From Pterois miles (lineage: Eukaryota; Chordata; Actinopteri; Perciformes; Scorpaenidae), in assembly GCA_947000775.1 (NCBI GenBank), contig CAMQGK010000008.1, positions 5,296,501 through 5,360,500 on the forward strand: a stretch of DNA of 64,000 nucleotides. Direction: 5' to 3'. Below, piece after piece: positions 1 to 12,760 of the stretch. The translations under genes and the position numbers were made by a program. The notes under the pieces were generated by a model. The model was given only the letters and a program-made list of their open reading frames with translations, was not told the DNA's origin and made no database searches. How positions within the stretch are numbered: position 1 is the first letter of the stretch; the number at the start of each line of letters is the position of its first letter.

Positions 1-1430
1 GCCTGAAGTGACACCTAAACCTGGAGTTACCAAGACAGTAACGAAGAAGCCTTTTGTGAGCAAGACACGTGAGTACACTTTGCTTGTATGTATATGTACA
101 CGACTGTATCAAGAAACAAATTATCATGTTTGTATGTTGTTTTCTTCAGCTTTACCACAGAACCCACTGTGTACACAAGTCTGTAAGAGGACAGGAACTC
201 TCCAATCCAGCTTCTGCCTTCAAGACTTCGGTGAGCTGCCCGACTTCTGTGTCCCAACAACAAAAGGATAACTTTAATATTTAAATTAAATTCTTTAGTT
301 TGACCATAACTGGTGTATAATTTGTTGAAGAAATGGCATGCAATGTCTCTTATTTTTCTCTCTCTTTCAGTGATTACGGGTAAGGTCACAACTTTGACCA
401 CTGGTCCGAGCGGCTCGGTGACAGTTGAGGTGTTCCTGATCAAGACCTATAAGGCAGGACGACTGAACATCACCAAATCGGGGCCCATCATGTCGGTCAC
501 ACTGACCTCTACCTGCAAGAGATGCCCTGGGCTAATCAAAGGTACAGTACAACTATCTGTATGTGCAGCCTTTGTCTGTCTCTGCATCCTTGACACACAT
601 GCAACATTTTATACCGACTGAAATGCGTCCATAGCATCAACTGTGAAATACAGATAGTTGCCATACGCGCCTTCATACATGCAACATCTTGCTATTTCTA
701 AATGTTGATCACAAATTATTTACATCAATTCTTGCAAATTAACTAAAAAATATTATCTTTGGTATAAGAAACTCAGATTTATAATAGAATTTGGGTGAAC
801 AGTGTTATGGCAACACAAAAAATGTTCATGTTAAAATGGTCAAATTCAATAGAAAAAAGAAAGAAAAGCTGGTTACAAATTATAGTGTATAAAAGGTAAG
901 AATGAAAGATGCTATATCAAGTAGCAATATCAAATATTAAATTTCTTTCCTGCTCTTTTGGCAAATGGACTACAAAAGAGCATAAACGCTCACTGTATGC
1001 AGATGATGCAATTCTTTATTTAGCCAATATATCCTTATAATTAAAGGCAGGAATACAAAAATGTAGTGTCCAGTTACAAATCAAACATGGGATGCAACAT
1101 GTTTTTGTTTGGTTTCTTTTGGAGATATTTATGTATACAAAAGTCTAGTTTCAGTATCACTCTCCTCTTGAATTGGTACATTTTATTTTCATTGCATTTG
1201 TCTGTTTGTTTAATCCACTCAGCTTTTCTGGTATGTGTGAACATGACATAACATGTATTTGACATATTCTCTGATATATTTTTTTTTTGTCTTGTTCAGG
1301 CCGCAACTATGTGTTGATGGGAAAAGTTGACGAACAGGGCAACGGCCTCCTCAACCCGTCCAGCTTCACACTCCTCTATAAGCCCATCCATGCCAAAGCA
1401 CTGGCCGGCCTCTCGCGCAAACCGTGCTGA
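1..1430 (+). CDS. pcolce: pcolce, 3' part: procollagen C-endopeptidase enhancer, linker and NTR domain
   Basis: PCOLCE is a secreted glycoprotein that binds procollagen and increases BMP1/tolloid cleavage of its C-propeptide. Only the last four exons are in the window: 1-68 (partial), 150-230, 371-541 and 1300-1430, joined in phase 1 with GT-AG borders. Exon 1-68 codes a Lys/Thr/Pro-rich linker. The rest codes an NTR domain: LCTQVCKRTGTLQSSFC, then ITGKVTTL, then CKRCPGL, then YVLMGKVDEQGNG and a C-terminal SRKPC before TGA at 1428-1430. The cysteine spacing and the YLLMG-type strand match the NTR domain of PCOLCE better than those of netrin or TIMP. The CUB domains would lie to the left, outside the window. 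Whether this is pcolcea, pcolceb or pcolce2 cannot be told from this part. Confidence 0.85.
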
Positions 1431-1671
1431 CATCACAGCGCGGCCCACCAATCAGATGGACAGTCCTGACTATCTCTCTGAAAACATGTAACTTTACATA
1501 AAGTGTGAAAATATTATAGTAATATCCAAACATAATTTTTTACACAATGCAATACTGTCTACTTTTCTATACTGAAAAGTTATTTTAAGAGTAAACATAC
1601 ATCATGAACTATTATATTTTGTATTTTGTATGTAAATTATGATATTTCTGTGATTTAAAAAAATGCACATC

Positions 1672-1677
1672 AATAAA
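1672..1677 (+). terminator. poly(A) signal of pcolce
   Basis: AATAAA lies about 240 bases after the pcolce stop codon on the same strand. It is the first canonical signal after the stop. Confidence 0.55.
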
Positions 1678-1954
1678 CCATGTGATTCTGATGAAATGAG
1701 GAGTACGTGGGTGTCGGGATCATGTGGCTGGAGTTGGTAAGAACACATTGAGGACAAAGGGGAAAATGCTTGGCGATCATGTGCTACTTGCACATATTTA
1801 AATTAGGTAATATTTATACATTTTGCACAAAATTGGTCCCATTTAAATGAGCCTCATTGCAAAAACACCCCAATTCACAAAGATAAGTCTTGAATAGCCA
1901 CATGGCAAATTTTGAAGCACATTTATAAGGGCTGCCATGCCTAGACTTTACAAT

Positions 1955-2000
1955 GATAAAATAAGATAAGATAAGATGAACCTTTATTAATCATGACATA
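1955..2000 (-). repeat. LINE 3' tail with (ATAAG)n
   Basis: AATAAGATAAGATAAGATG followed by a TTTATTAATC stretch is the reverse of a tail also present at 25225-25320 and 41092-41180 (GGGGATTAATAAA plus TTATC repeats). It is a short 3' remnant of a non-LTR retrotransposon. The rest of 1678-4405, apart from the repeats listed separately, shows no coding sequence. Confidence 0.45.
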
Positions 2001-2692
2001 AAACCCAAATCAACCCAACCCAATTCTCCGTCTCTCTTTTTGCTGTAAAATTTAATTTTTCCTTTTCTCTCTGCAATTCCTACTCTGTTTTTGGAGTAAC
2101 ATGTATACTTTGCCACATGGATAATTGCAGTTGAAGAAAAAAGGGCAAATTGCATTCAGTAGCAAAACTTTATGGGCATGTTGTGCTGTAATATCATTAG
2201 CACAATATCTTTTGTGAATTGGACCTTGAAACGGGGCAGATAGCGGTTGCAAGTGATGTGGGAATCATGGAGCTTTCAGCCGCTGCAATCTATTCATTGT
2301 GAATTTGCTCAAAGCGCGCAAAAATGATTTAGTCTGAGGTTGCATGCAGTATAACTAAGGCCAGGTATTTGATGCCAGTGCTTTTTGAATACTCAGGCCT
2401 CTGTTTAAAGAGACACCCACTAACAAAAGAACTAACAAAAGATTTATACACACACACACACACGCACACACACACTGTATATCAATCATGCTTTTTGTTT
2501 CCTTAGGTAAAAGGACAACAACCTAAACCATAACAAATAAAACATGGACATAATAACAGGCCAACTGAAATTGTAAATTGAAAAACATAAAAAAAAAAAG
2601 GAAGGAGAAAAAAATGCAAATAATAATAAGAATAAAACAGAAAACGTATACAAAAATATATATTTTTTAATTAAATAAAATAGTCTTAATAT

Positions 2693-2775
2693 CTCATCTC
2701 ATCCTCGACCGCTTATCTGGTGTCGGTCGCGGGGGCAACAGCTCCAGCAGGGGACCCCAAACTTCCCTTTCCTTA
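2693..2775. mobile_element. Fragment of a teleost non-LTR retrotransposon
   Basis: A short piece reading CGACCGCTTATCTGGTGTCG, then CAACAGCTCCAGCAGGGGAC and CCCAAACTTCCC. It closely matches 5048-5240 and more distantly 38285-38600, so all three look like fragments of one abundant fish element. Confidence 0.5.
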
Positions 2776-3715
2776 GTCTTAAATTGTCTTAATAATCCAT
2801 AGTCTTAATAATGATAACAATTATTATTATTATTATTATTGTGAATAAAAATACATCAATTAATGAAACAGATTCAAGCAAACTATAATTTGAGAAAAAT
2901 ACAGTAGACATATGCTTGAAACTGATTAGTAAGTGAAGTGAAATAGTGATTAAGCAGATACGTTATACCGTTCTGTTGGCTGTATTTCTGTGATGACTGG
3001 GAATGAAAGTAAAAGGCTTTCAGACAAGAACTCGTTGATCTGCGTTGTTGATTTGTGACATCTGTGGGTCACAAACGCTTTATTGTTCACGTGCATGGGT
3101 GCATGTGTGTCATACATCAACTTCCTGGTTCATTGTCCTCTTGAAGCTTAATTTAGATTTCTTCTAAATTACATGGTGAGAATGCAGATGTCACATGCCA
3201 ACTATTATATAACCATTATGAGGCGCTGTCATCCACCATTTTGTCTTATTTTTCTCCACCTCAGTACGCACAGAGGTCTCTGTACGTGAGGTTTTGTATG
3301 TCTTGTGGTAAAAGGGCTGTTTTTAAACAGTATTCTGGTTTAAGATTTACAGATACAGTTCACATTTTTACACATTTCCCATGTAACACATTTCTCTTTT
3401 CATGCATTCCTCTGTATATTTCCAATAATGTTGTTCTCAGTTGAAAACAATAAAAACATTCCCTTGTCAGAGCACATTTTATAAAAAAAAACATCCATAA
3501 GGAATGGGTTGACTGCTGCATTTGACTGCCATCCATCAGTAAATGAGTTGTAAAAGTACTGAACCTGCTGCGATAGATATGCTTAAATAATTGTTTTCTA
3601 TCTAGTCTAAATGAAAAAATGTGGTTAATAAATTACTCTTAAAAAAACACTAATTTCTTCTTGCTTATATTTTGCTCTATTTTAAGAAAGAGAGAGAAAA
3701 ATTTCCCAGGGGATT

Positions 3716-3800
3716 CCCTTCCACAAAAAAGGGGGGGGGCCGCAGGGGGGGGGGCCCGCAAAAAGCCCCCCAGGGGGAGCCCCCCCAACCAACCCGCCTA
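3716..3800. other. Anomalous G- and C-homopolymer tract
   Basis: Runs of nine and ten G, C-rich runs and CCCCAGGGGGAGCCCCCCC sit inside an AT-rich spacer. The tract has no counterpart elsewhere in the window. Low-quality or misassembled bases are the simplest explanation; a real G-quadruplex-forming tract is the alternative. Confidence 0.5.
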
Positions 3801-3843
3801 ATTTTGTAATTATGGGTAAGATTACATCTCTGACCTCTGGTCT

Positions 3844-4060
3844 TCAGTGATGTAACTAAGTACATTTACTCAAGTACACTACTTTGATCCTACTTTGAGG
3901 TACTTGTACTTTACTTGAGTGTGAACTTAATACTTATTCCACCACAATTTGGAGGCAAATGTTATACTTTTTACTCAACTACATTTATTTGATAACAGAT
4001 GAAAATTATTAATACAAAATATAAATCCGTTAATGGTTTATTTAGGCATAGTAAAGTGAC
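3844..4060. mobile_element. hAT-type MITE, partial copy
   Basis: CAGTGATGTAACTAAGTAC followed by tracts built on ACTCAAGTACA and GTACTTGTACTTTACTTGAG matches the complete element at 61609-62066. The right end is not clear, so this looks truncated or diverged. A further right-end fragment (AGTAACTTTCCACCACTG) lies near 18335-18352. Confidence 0.55.
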
Positions 4061-4405
4061 ATAAATTCATAAAACCCCTCAAGCTATTGTGGTACTCAGT
4101 ATTTTGTTTAACAGATTTTCTGAGAACTTGAAAAATTTACACAAAGTGCAAAGATTTTATTACTAGTATTCAAACATTTTCACACAATAAAATACTGTAA
4201 AAAGTTATAAATTTCAAGAGTAAACATAAAATATTATACTGAAATTTGTAAATATTTCTGTGATAAAAGATGCATAACAATAAAAGATGTGAGGCTGGTG
4301 CTTGAGGTGCTTTAAGGACTTCTTTCCAGTGCTTTTCATTAAACATCTGCATGTGCATCAGACACTTTTGAAATCACAGATTAATGTTGTCATTACATCA
4401 GCCGA

Positions 4406-6155
4406 TCACTCTATATGTGAGTTGGGTTGTTTTCCTTTTAATTGTCGCCAGAGAGGCGAGCAGCAGCTACAGAAAAGGACAGAACCTAGCAGGATGTAGA
4501 AGAGGTTGGTGGTCCAGAAGGCAAACAGGTAGAGGGTCTTGTTGCAGTAGGTATTAATGCTTAATATTGTGCTGTTGTAGTTGGGCTCATAGATGGAGTA
4601 AATCCACACATTACCTAAAAGAAGTCAAAGAGAATAATTACTTTTCACAGAAAGGAACACATTTTCTGTCCAATATTCACTCTCCTTTTAGCTCTGCTTT
4701 GGTCTGCACCATCTCCACAGGGAAAAATTTGGCTCTTTAGCTGCTAAATGCTCCACCGTTGTCTTTTGACTGCTTTTTCTTTAAGGGACCCCTTTTCTAT
4801 CATCGAGTAAACTGATGACCCCTGACTAAGTGACATATTATGGATATTTAACATCTTACAAAACAAGTGATAGATTGTACAATTAACCCAAATAACGAAC
4901 GCAATAACTGCAAGAAGTTTGTGCAAAAGGAAAACGCAAACTTATTATACAATTCTGTCTGTATTACTTTATATTTGTATTATGAATTGTTTTTGACAAT
5001 TAACTCTTAATTCTTTTTTCACACATTAATGACATAATTTTGTTATGAACACTCATCGTCAATCGCTTATCTGGGGTCAGGAGGCAGCAGCTCCAGCAGG
5101 GGACCCCAAACTTCCCTTTCCCAGGCCACATTAACCAGCTCTGACTGGGGGATCCTGAGATGTTTCCAGGCCAATGTGGAGATATAATCTCTCCACCTAG
5201 TCCTGGGTCTTCCCCCTGACCTCCTCCCAGCAGGTCATGTCTAGAAAACCTCAGCTGGCTACGAATATCCAGGAAACAAACATTCTTAGTTAGGTTTAGG
5301 AAAAGATTGTGGTTTGGGTTAAAATAGCTAAGTAAGTGCTGTTAATAATTATGGAAGTTATGTGACGAATGAACGTTGACTTCTAGTTTTGCGCGGGGTA
5401 CGAACACCGGTCTCCTGGGTGAAAATCTGGTCCCTGTTCTTAGGGAGGGCTATAACAATCTATGAGAACAGCCTGATGTGCAACTTCTTTTCTGACAGTG
5501 TTTTCTTCTCCCTGATGCTTGGCCACTTTTCTGTCAGCTGGTTGTTTTAACTGCATAGTTTTTAATGCGGGATGAGGCTGTTTGGAACAGAGGAAGGCTC
5601 TGTGAATATAACTTGTGTTCAGGTCTACGCAGTGCACTGTACCCCATTAGACTACAGTTCCAGTCTTTTAGCTTACCAGCGATGAACCAGCAGAAGAAGA
5701 AGAGATAGACTAAGCAGCTCCAGGCCTTGCTGTGATTCCCGAAGTTGGCGCAGCAAGGCAGGATGGGGAGCACAGTCAGCAGCAAGGGGACGACTCCCAT
5801 CACCAGCAGATAGATGGGGATGTAGGGCTGCCTCGGGCAGTCATACTGGTACACTGCTCCTATAGGACACAAGCTATATCACTTCACTTGCTTCCTGTAC
5901 TTCAGGCCGCAGTGATTACAATCCACAATTAAACAGATTCACTTACCTATTACTAGCTGAGCAAAGGGCATAATGCCCATAATCACCTGGGTACATACTG
6001 AGGGAAGACAGACAGGATATTACACAGTATATATGTGGTGAAGCTGATTTAATATAAGTGTGCATGACTTTTCCACATCACTATCTCTCACCTACTATTA
6101 CTGCTGGAGGTTTAGAAGGGCTGCAGATGCATTGAAGTCCTTCAATCTCTGACAT
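4406..6155 (-). CDS. TMEM272-like four-helix membrane protein, copy A
   Basis: Four coding exons on the minus strand: 6092-6155 (ATG at 6153-6155), 5947-5997, 5677-5859 and 4406-4614. All have GT-AG borders and the total is 507 nt, giving 168 residues. The protein starts MSEIEGLQCICSPSKPPAV and has a first helix around MGIMPFAQLVI. The family-like motif CPRQPYIPIYLLVMG leads into helix 2, FFFCWFIAG marks helix 3, NVWIYSIYEPNY is an extracellular-type loop with possible N-glycosylation, and YLFAFWTTNLFYILLG is helix 4. The CPxQPYIPIYL and NVWIYS motifs are those I associate with fish TMEM272-like proteins, whose function is not known. Copy B lies 3 kb to the right in the same orientation. Confidence 0.75.
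5048..5250. mobile_element. Non-LTR retrotransposon fragment in copy A intron 3
   Basis: ATCGCTTATCTGGGGTCAGG followed by CAGCTCCAGCAGGGGACCCC and a segment with CTCTCCACCTAGTCCTGGGT matches other fragments of the same element (2693-2775, 38285-38600). It lies in the intron between 4614 and 5677. From 5290 the sequence resembles another common fish repeat (CACCGGTCTCCTGGGTGAAA). Confidence 0.55.
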
Positions 6156-6363
6156 TGTGTTATGAGAAATCTAAGACGAGAGACACATCAGCTGTCTAAT
6201 CTGCAGTCTGTGATAATCGGGTGATATGGGTGCTTCCTGGTCTTTTTAAATCTTGACGTTTGCTTTCAGTTCCCTCTCTGTCTGGTAATGAGGAGGGAAG
6301 TCATTATGTAAACTCCAGTTAAATCATGTTTTTACTAATCAATCCTATTTAGACTTCTCACAA

Positions 6364-7396
6364 CTTAAAGGGACATATGCACATTTTCATGCTCATATTT
6401 GTATTTTGGGTTTCCACTAGACCATGATTACATGCTTTAATGTTCAGAAAACACATTTTTCCTCATATGGTCTGTCTGAATATTAGGGATAGGTATCAGT
6501 ACTCGATACTTTAAAAGGTATCAACCGAAACAAGTAGTATAGAAACTTTTCCAATCAAATACCTGCAATACATCCTTTTTGTGCCCAGATCTCAATTTGA
6601 TTTATTGCTACATGCGATTTCATTCACAGGATGGGTGTCAAATGAAGTACTCGACTAGTATACAGTAGGCTTCACTTTAAAGTTAATGGCATCGTGATTT
6701 TTTTTTTTAATACCTAGAATAACCTGAATATACCTGTACTCACCCTCAGTCTGAAACGCTCCATTTAATCACTTGTCTCTTTAAGACCCCCCTCCTGATA
6801 AAGACTTCTCTGATATAAAATACATCATTAAATATTCGACTTGTGAAGCCTTTATGCCTCTTCAAAAAGGCGGTTAGTAACAAGTGGCGAAATAAGGCTA
6901 TGAAACGTCATCACGCCAGCTCGTCCACCTTTACAGCCTCATTGTGTATTCTCGCGCTCATGCAACGTGGGGTAGTTAATTGATTGCATTCACGCTTCAA
7001 ATATAAGCGTTCATTTGTGGCCATTATTTTGCGTAACAAAACATAAACTCGGGGCAATGCTGACTTCCTGGCTGGCCAACAAACGTACGCCATCCCTGGA
7101 TCACTCTGTTGTGATGGTAATTACAGCTCTTCGAAGGGAGACGGATCTTAAGGCGTTGAAATTCGACTAGGTTTAGCAGCACAATTACTCATACTGCCTA
7201 CTCTGAATGATCTGCATTGTAAACACTAAGGCCTTGACACGACCATTGGCCAATTTAGGGTCTGCCCTAGTTTTTACAGTGCGGCCCGCACCATGTGCGA
7301 ACCATGTTTGTTTGTGGGTTGGCAGTTACTTCAGATACCCACATGTATGTGCACAAGCAGTGAAAAAGTGAGTTTTTCATGATGTCCCTTTTAAAT
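6364..7396. mobile_element. TTAA-flanked inverted-repeat element, about 1.03 kb
   Basis: The left end reads TTAAAGGGACATATGCAC and the right end CATGATGTCCCTTTTAA, an imperfect terminal inverted repeat bounded by TTAA. The left half resembles 62953-63260, which shares CTGTCTGAATATACCTGTA and GTCTCTTTAAGAC. A related right end occurs at 19818-19858. No transposase is present, so this is non-autonomous. The short ORF near 6911-7093 inside it is not supported as a gene. Confidence 0.55.
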
Positions 7397-7430
7397 CTTT
7401 TTTTGTAAAGCTAAATCAACGGAATTTAAC

Positions 7431-8102
7431 TGCCAACTTTCTTTTCAGCTCTTTTATCCATAAAAGTTCTATATATAAAATTTTACTTAAACAAATGTGA
7501 TGTTTTTTGTTGCTTGCAAGGAAATGAATCACACTAAAATGGGTTTAGTCAACAACATCAGGCTTTTGGAGACTGCTGTTCATGTCCCATGCATCAAGTT
7601 TCACTTTCATTGTCATCTGTACAATTGTAGTCATTTGAAGCCCAACCCTGATGTTTTTTCTTTATCCTTAGTGGTTTCACTGCCCGAACCTGACCAAGTG
7701 TTTTTGTTTCATTCATAATGTTAAGCATGTGTTTACTGCGACTGGAAAGTGACACAGAGGGGTCTGGCAAAGCAAAATTATACAAATATATAGTCTTCTT
7801 GTCTCTGCTTGAATCCAGATGTTTGCTCTACTGCAAGACAAGACAGAGCGGTTGGAGGGTTGGATGAGTTTACTTGGGCAGGTTTTCCAAGTGCAAATCA
7901 AACAAGTCAGACAGGTAAAAACAAAGAGGGTCTAAGGCGTGTGCTCCACAACGGACAATGTGGCAAAGTGAGAGGGAAAAGAGGCTGATTTGTAACCTAC
8001 TGGGTGACTAATGAGGGAATGAGAGGCAGGTGGGTGTGGGAGGTAAATCACAGCTGCGCAGGAGGAAGACGGTGTTAAAAAGTCCTAATTACAAGCTGGG
8101 AA
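7431..8102. repeat. Duplicated block, left copy (partner 19136-19632)
   Basis: The two blocks share long, nearly identical stretches in the same orientation, for example CTTTATCCATAAAAGT, ACCTACTGGGTGACTAATGA and GGTGTTAAAAAGTCCTAATT. The similarity runs for most of 500 bases with indels. This copy starts about 1.3 kb upstream of the start of TMEM272-like copy A; the partner lies about 7.3 kb upstream of the start of copy B. No coding function is seen. Confidence 0.7.
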
Positions 8103-9186
8103 AAAGAAAAGAGGGAAAGCAATATTTTCTAATTTTGTGGTACCTGAAACAATTTTCTTGAGTTGAATCTGCTGCTTTGTAACTGATAGATATATCACAA
8201 GGCCTGTTTTTGCACTCGTCAGCTTTCACTTTTATGTAGATGTTGCATTGCCTTCGTCGTGGTTCCTGTAATTTTAAGCTAATAGACAGACTACATATGA
8301 TTTCCCCCTTTGATTATTTGAACACCTAAACAATGGAGCTATTTCAGGTGAAAACTTACTCTTATTTCTCTCTATCTTAGTAACCTGAGTGTCTACATGA
8401 GGTTAAAGCACGTCTTGTGGTCGGTTTGAGCGGAGAAATAACCTCTTAATTGAAACACATTTCCTGTTTCTTTGAGTTTCCATTTCATTTCCATATCAAT
8501 CATACTACATGTAGTTCAAGCAGTGAAACTCATCAACGTTTAGTGTGATTTTGTGATTAAATGTTACATAGTCGAGATTAAAATGGGAAACATCAAAATT
8601 GTTGGTCCCTCCTGGAAACATACTACTGCATTAGGTATAATAAAATACCTTATATAGGCTTATAATTTATAGGACATCATTGTCTATTACAGTGCATGGT
8701 GGGTGGTGATGATGTGGAATATGATTAGTTAAACTTGACTGTGTTTCCTGACACAAATTATCAACAAACATGAGCATTAAAGTTAAAAACAAAAAAGGTA
8801 CAACGAATGAACTCAAGTAACAGACATTTTATCAAATTATTCTGTACTGTGTCAAGTTTAAGCCAAACTCCTGGTTCAACATGTATCATGTATGTTTGGG
8901 ACAGGAAGTGAGAAAAAAATTCAACAAAACAGGAGGTAGAAAAGGCTCAGCATTGAGAAAAAAAAAAAAAACAGTGTTAAAATCGACAGCATCTTGGAGT
9001 TAAGCATGCATCAAAACAAAGGCTGCGCAACTAGAAGTGCCACTACGAGACATGTCTGGTGTTGATAAGGCATATTAGTCTTGTGTTGCCGTGTATGGAA
9101 CCGTTAATTATTAACAGCCTTAGTAGCCAGCTCATTGTGTGCACCCTCACGAGATGCGTCCCGTCAACTCATTGATTCGTTTGTCT

Positions 9187-11884
9187 CTAGATATTGTCGT
9201 CTGGGTCGGCTCGGCCACACAGGTAGAAGCAGAAGAGCACGCAGCAGCCGCCGACCAGGCACAGACCCAGCAGGATGTAGACTAAGGTGGTGGTCCAGAA
9301 GGCGAACAGGTAGAGCGTCCTGTCGCAGTACGCATCTACACTTGTTGTGTTCTTGTTGTAGTTGGGCTGGTAAATAGAGTATATCCACACATTACCTAAA
9401 CAAAAAACAAACAGGAATAAATAAAGGCTATATACAAGAAGTGGACGTAGTCACTGTGACGTCACTCACTGATTTGTGGACTACAATTTGAAGCCTTGAG
9501 TTTGGAGGTTTGGCTGTCGCCATCTTGTTTTTTTTTTTTTGCAACCAGAAGTGATACGAGTGGGTGGAACCTTCACTGAAAATACACTGTGAAAGGGTTA
9601 AAGTTAAAAGACGAAAACACTGACAGCTCCCAGAATGCCGTGGCAACGACCCGTCAATTACAAGGCAGCCACACCCTAAATCAAACCCTGCTTTATCATT
9701 TATTTTACTCTAAATGGGACCATAATTTACTAAATGAACATCATGCTGCATTGAAGAAGACTTTAAACTAGCAATTGAGACCATAAACTCATGTTTACAA
9801 TGTTTAATAAATCAAGAGAGAAGTAGGCTCATTTCCTCATAGGCTTCTTTGGGAGTTGCCCCTGAACTCAGCTTTAAGGCACTTCCACACTGGCTTCAAT
9901 ACTCACCTCACCAGACCAGGAGGTGGCCCACAGGCTATGCCCCAATATCATATTTTCAAGACAACTGTTTCATACATTTGAATACATTTTTCCTTTTCTT
10001 TTTTTTTGGTATTTTTTTTTTTTAGGGCTGATAAAGATGGCATGACATGAAAAACTCCACAGCAGTGTCATTTATTCATTTATTTAATAAGAAATACAAG
10101 TGAAATTCAGCCCAAATATGCATCTTAACATGTATAATGAGCTTAATTGGCCTGGTTACTTTAGCTGTGATGTTTAGAAGACTGGAGGATAACAGGCTGA
10201 ACCCCGTGTTTCCTTTCCATAGCCTCACTGAGGCTGTACATTTTTTTTTTTAAAAATTATTTTACATATACACCTAAGGGGTTTGAGTGCACCACGAGGT
10301 TATAACGGTTGTGGATTTTCCCTTAGTTTTAAATTGAATTTTAGTTTGGTTGTAGTTTGTTTTCAGTGCATTTGCTAGTTTTGGTTTAGTTTAATTTTTT
10401 CAGAAAGGTTTAGTTTTTAAATAAGTTTTTAGTTTTAGTTTGTTTTTGTTAGGGCCAGATATAATATCTCAGAAGAGTGTAGCTACATATACACACAAAA
10501 TACATGTTGGGAGAACTGTGTATGAATGGGTGTATTGTTTCATTTTTGCGCTACTTCAGTAAAGCAATTGTGGTGTAGCTTAGTTTAATACTTTGTTTTT
10601 TTTACCCAGGCAATATTGTTTTGGTTTAGTTTTTCTTGAAGGATATAGTTCTTATTTAGTCAGTTTATGTACATATTTTGCACTGCTTAATTTAGTTTCA
10701 TTTTTAGTTTACTGTAATAACCTGGTGTGTAGCTGTCAATTTAAAAAGGGAGGGGGCTCTTTTGTAGACAAAGATGGACATCTAGTGGCCAACACGTGTT
10801 ACTGCAACTTCCTGAGGTAAATTGCAGTTTCAAAAACATCCAAATGGGAGGAGGATATGTACGACAAAACACCTACAACAAAAATTAACAAAAATAATAA
10901 CAAAATGGAGGCAAAAATGATATTTCCTCAATTGAGACCATGATTTTCTTGCATCAGGAGGCCCTGTAGTGAGTAATCACACTTATACATCAGCCATTTA
11001 TCAGAGAAAAAAGTCAGCTGTGTGGAAAATCCTTGTCTATTGTTTAAAATTAGATTAGCTTCACCAGGGAGGCTAAAATAACATCACATTTTTGTTGAAA
11101 CTGTTTAAGTAATTTTGGAGACTGTAGTTTGTGTAGTTGTTGTTATATTGAGTTGTTACCCTCATTGACATAAATGTAGAATAGAGGTTTTAGTTTGGTT
11201 TTGCCCACCAGAAACAACCCGAAACGAGTATTTCCCTTGGCCATGGTAAAACATCAAATAGGCTGGATGTCATTTGCGCTCTCTTTGGTCGTGCGTCCCT
11301 CCTGTGAGATCATTCGCCAGGTCATCGCCATTTAAACTCACCAGCAATAAACCAGCAGAAGAGGAAGAAAGATATCAACGAGTTCCAGGCCGTGCAGAGT
11401 CGACTGATCGGGTCTTCAGAGTTTTTGGCGCAGGGCAGGCAGGAGAGCAACCCCAGCACCAGGCCAAAGACTCCCACCACTATCAGATAGATAGGGATGT
11501 AGTGCTGCCGCGGGCAGTCATCCAGATGTACCGCACCTGTTGGACACGGGGATAACAGGAGATTTACCCTATTTAATCTATGCACAAAAATACTGAATTT
11601 CAAATATAACATTTAAGTGAAACACACAACATGAATAAAATGTGAATTGTTCACTCACCGATTGCAATCTGAGCAATGGGCATAACACAAAAAAACAACT
11701 TTGAACATCCTGCAAGAAGAAAGATTCAATTTAGGTGAAAGTACAAACATTTAGAGCTTAATTTCTGTTTATAATCTAAGCAAAGTCAAACTATGACAGG
11801 AATGATTTAGTTGATCTCACCTAGTACCGTTGCTGGGGGTTGAGGAGGGTTGCGGATGCGTTGAATAAGGCCGCCGTTTGACAT
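9187..11884 (-). CDS. TMEM272-like four-helix membrane protein, copy B
   Basis: Coding exons 11821-11884 (ATG at 11882-11884), 11659-11709, 11342-11536 and 9187-9395 total 519 nt, or 172 residues. Exon sizes 64, 51, 195 and 209 match copy A (64, 51, 183 and 209). The protein opens MSNGGLIQRIRNPPQPPA. It contains VMPIAQIAIG, then DDCPRQHYIPIYLIVVGVFG, FFLFCWFIAG, NVWIYSIYQPNYNKN and LYLFAFWTTTLVYILLG, and ends RADPDDNI. A CTCCGCAG acceptor just upstream of the ATG suggests a 5' untranslated exon further right (see 15762-15860). Intron 3 (9396-11341) holds only AT-rich and repeat-like DNA. The copies clearly arose by duplication but are diverged, so both are probably functional. Confidence 0.77.
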
Positions 11885-12760
11885 TATCAGTAACAAGGAC
11901 TCTGACCTGCGGAGGAAGATTAAGAACTGAGACAAAGACTGAAGCTGTCCACATTGTTAAAAGTCTGCAAGCTGAACGCTGACATCTTTATCAGGCAGAA
12001 GACAAGAAAACAAAGGTTTTAAGAGGAATCTAAACATAAGATGACAAGATTTTGCTCTAATCATTCTTTCACTACCTTGTTCTTCAAAAGCAACGTATTG
12101 AATTTACACAGGGAGGACGGCGTTCAGATGATCTTTTTATCTACATTAAAGCTGCAACCAGAGAAATATTTGGCATTCTTGCTTGTTAATGGCTAAATAA
12201 CTGACTACTGCTTCATTTTTTGTGAGTAATGTAGACACCATGTTTTGAAAAAGAAAATGAGTGCATGGATTAAAAAAAAATATCTCTGGGTGTGTTACAT
12301 GTTTTGTTTTTATTTTTAATTTTCCATCGTGATTCCAACAGTGTTATAGGAGTGCAATAAATCTGTGGAGTATTCTATTAATGAATTAATCTTAGTTGAC
12401 TTCACCCATTTGTAAACAGTCAGACTCCTGTTTGTTTGTATTACACTTCAATTCCCATAATGCAAATGGAATGCATTTGCCATTAGACCCCTGATGCTTC
12501 TTGGATGCCCATTTCTTTCAAACGCCACACCTCGGCTGCATTCCAAGTCGCATAGTTTCTGCAGCTTCCCTTACAAAGTACGTATTATTGCATGCAGTAT
12601 GCACACAACTGCAACACACTAACACACTACTTCCCCGTGTTTGCACATGTAGAGCAGTACTCTTCATGATGAGTAAACTGAAGCAGATGTGTAAAACTGG
12701 TGGAGTTTCCCTTTAAGCATTTAGGGAGGTTACTCATGGTGGTGTCATAGATTTAGTCTC

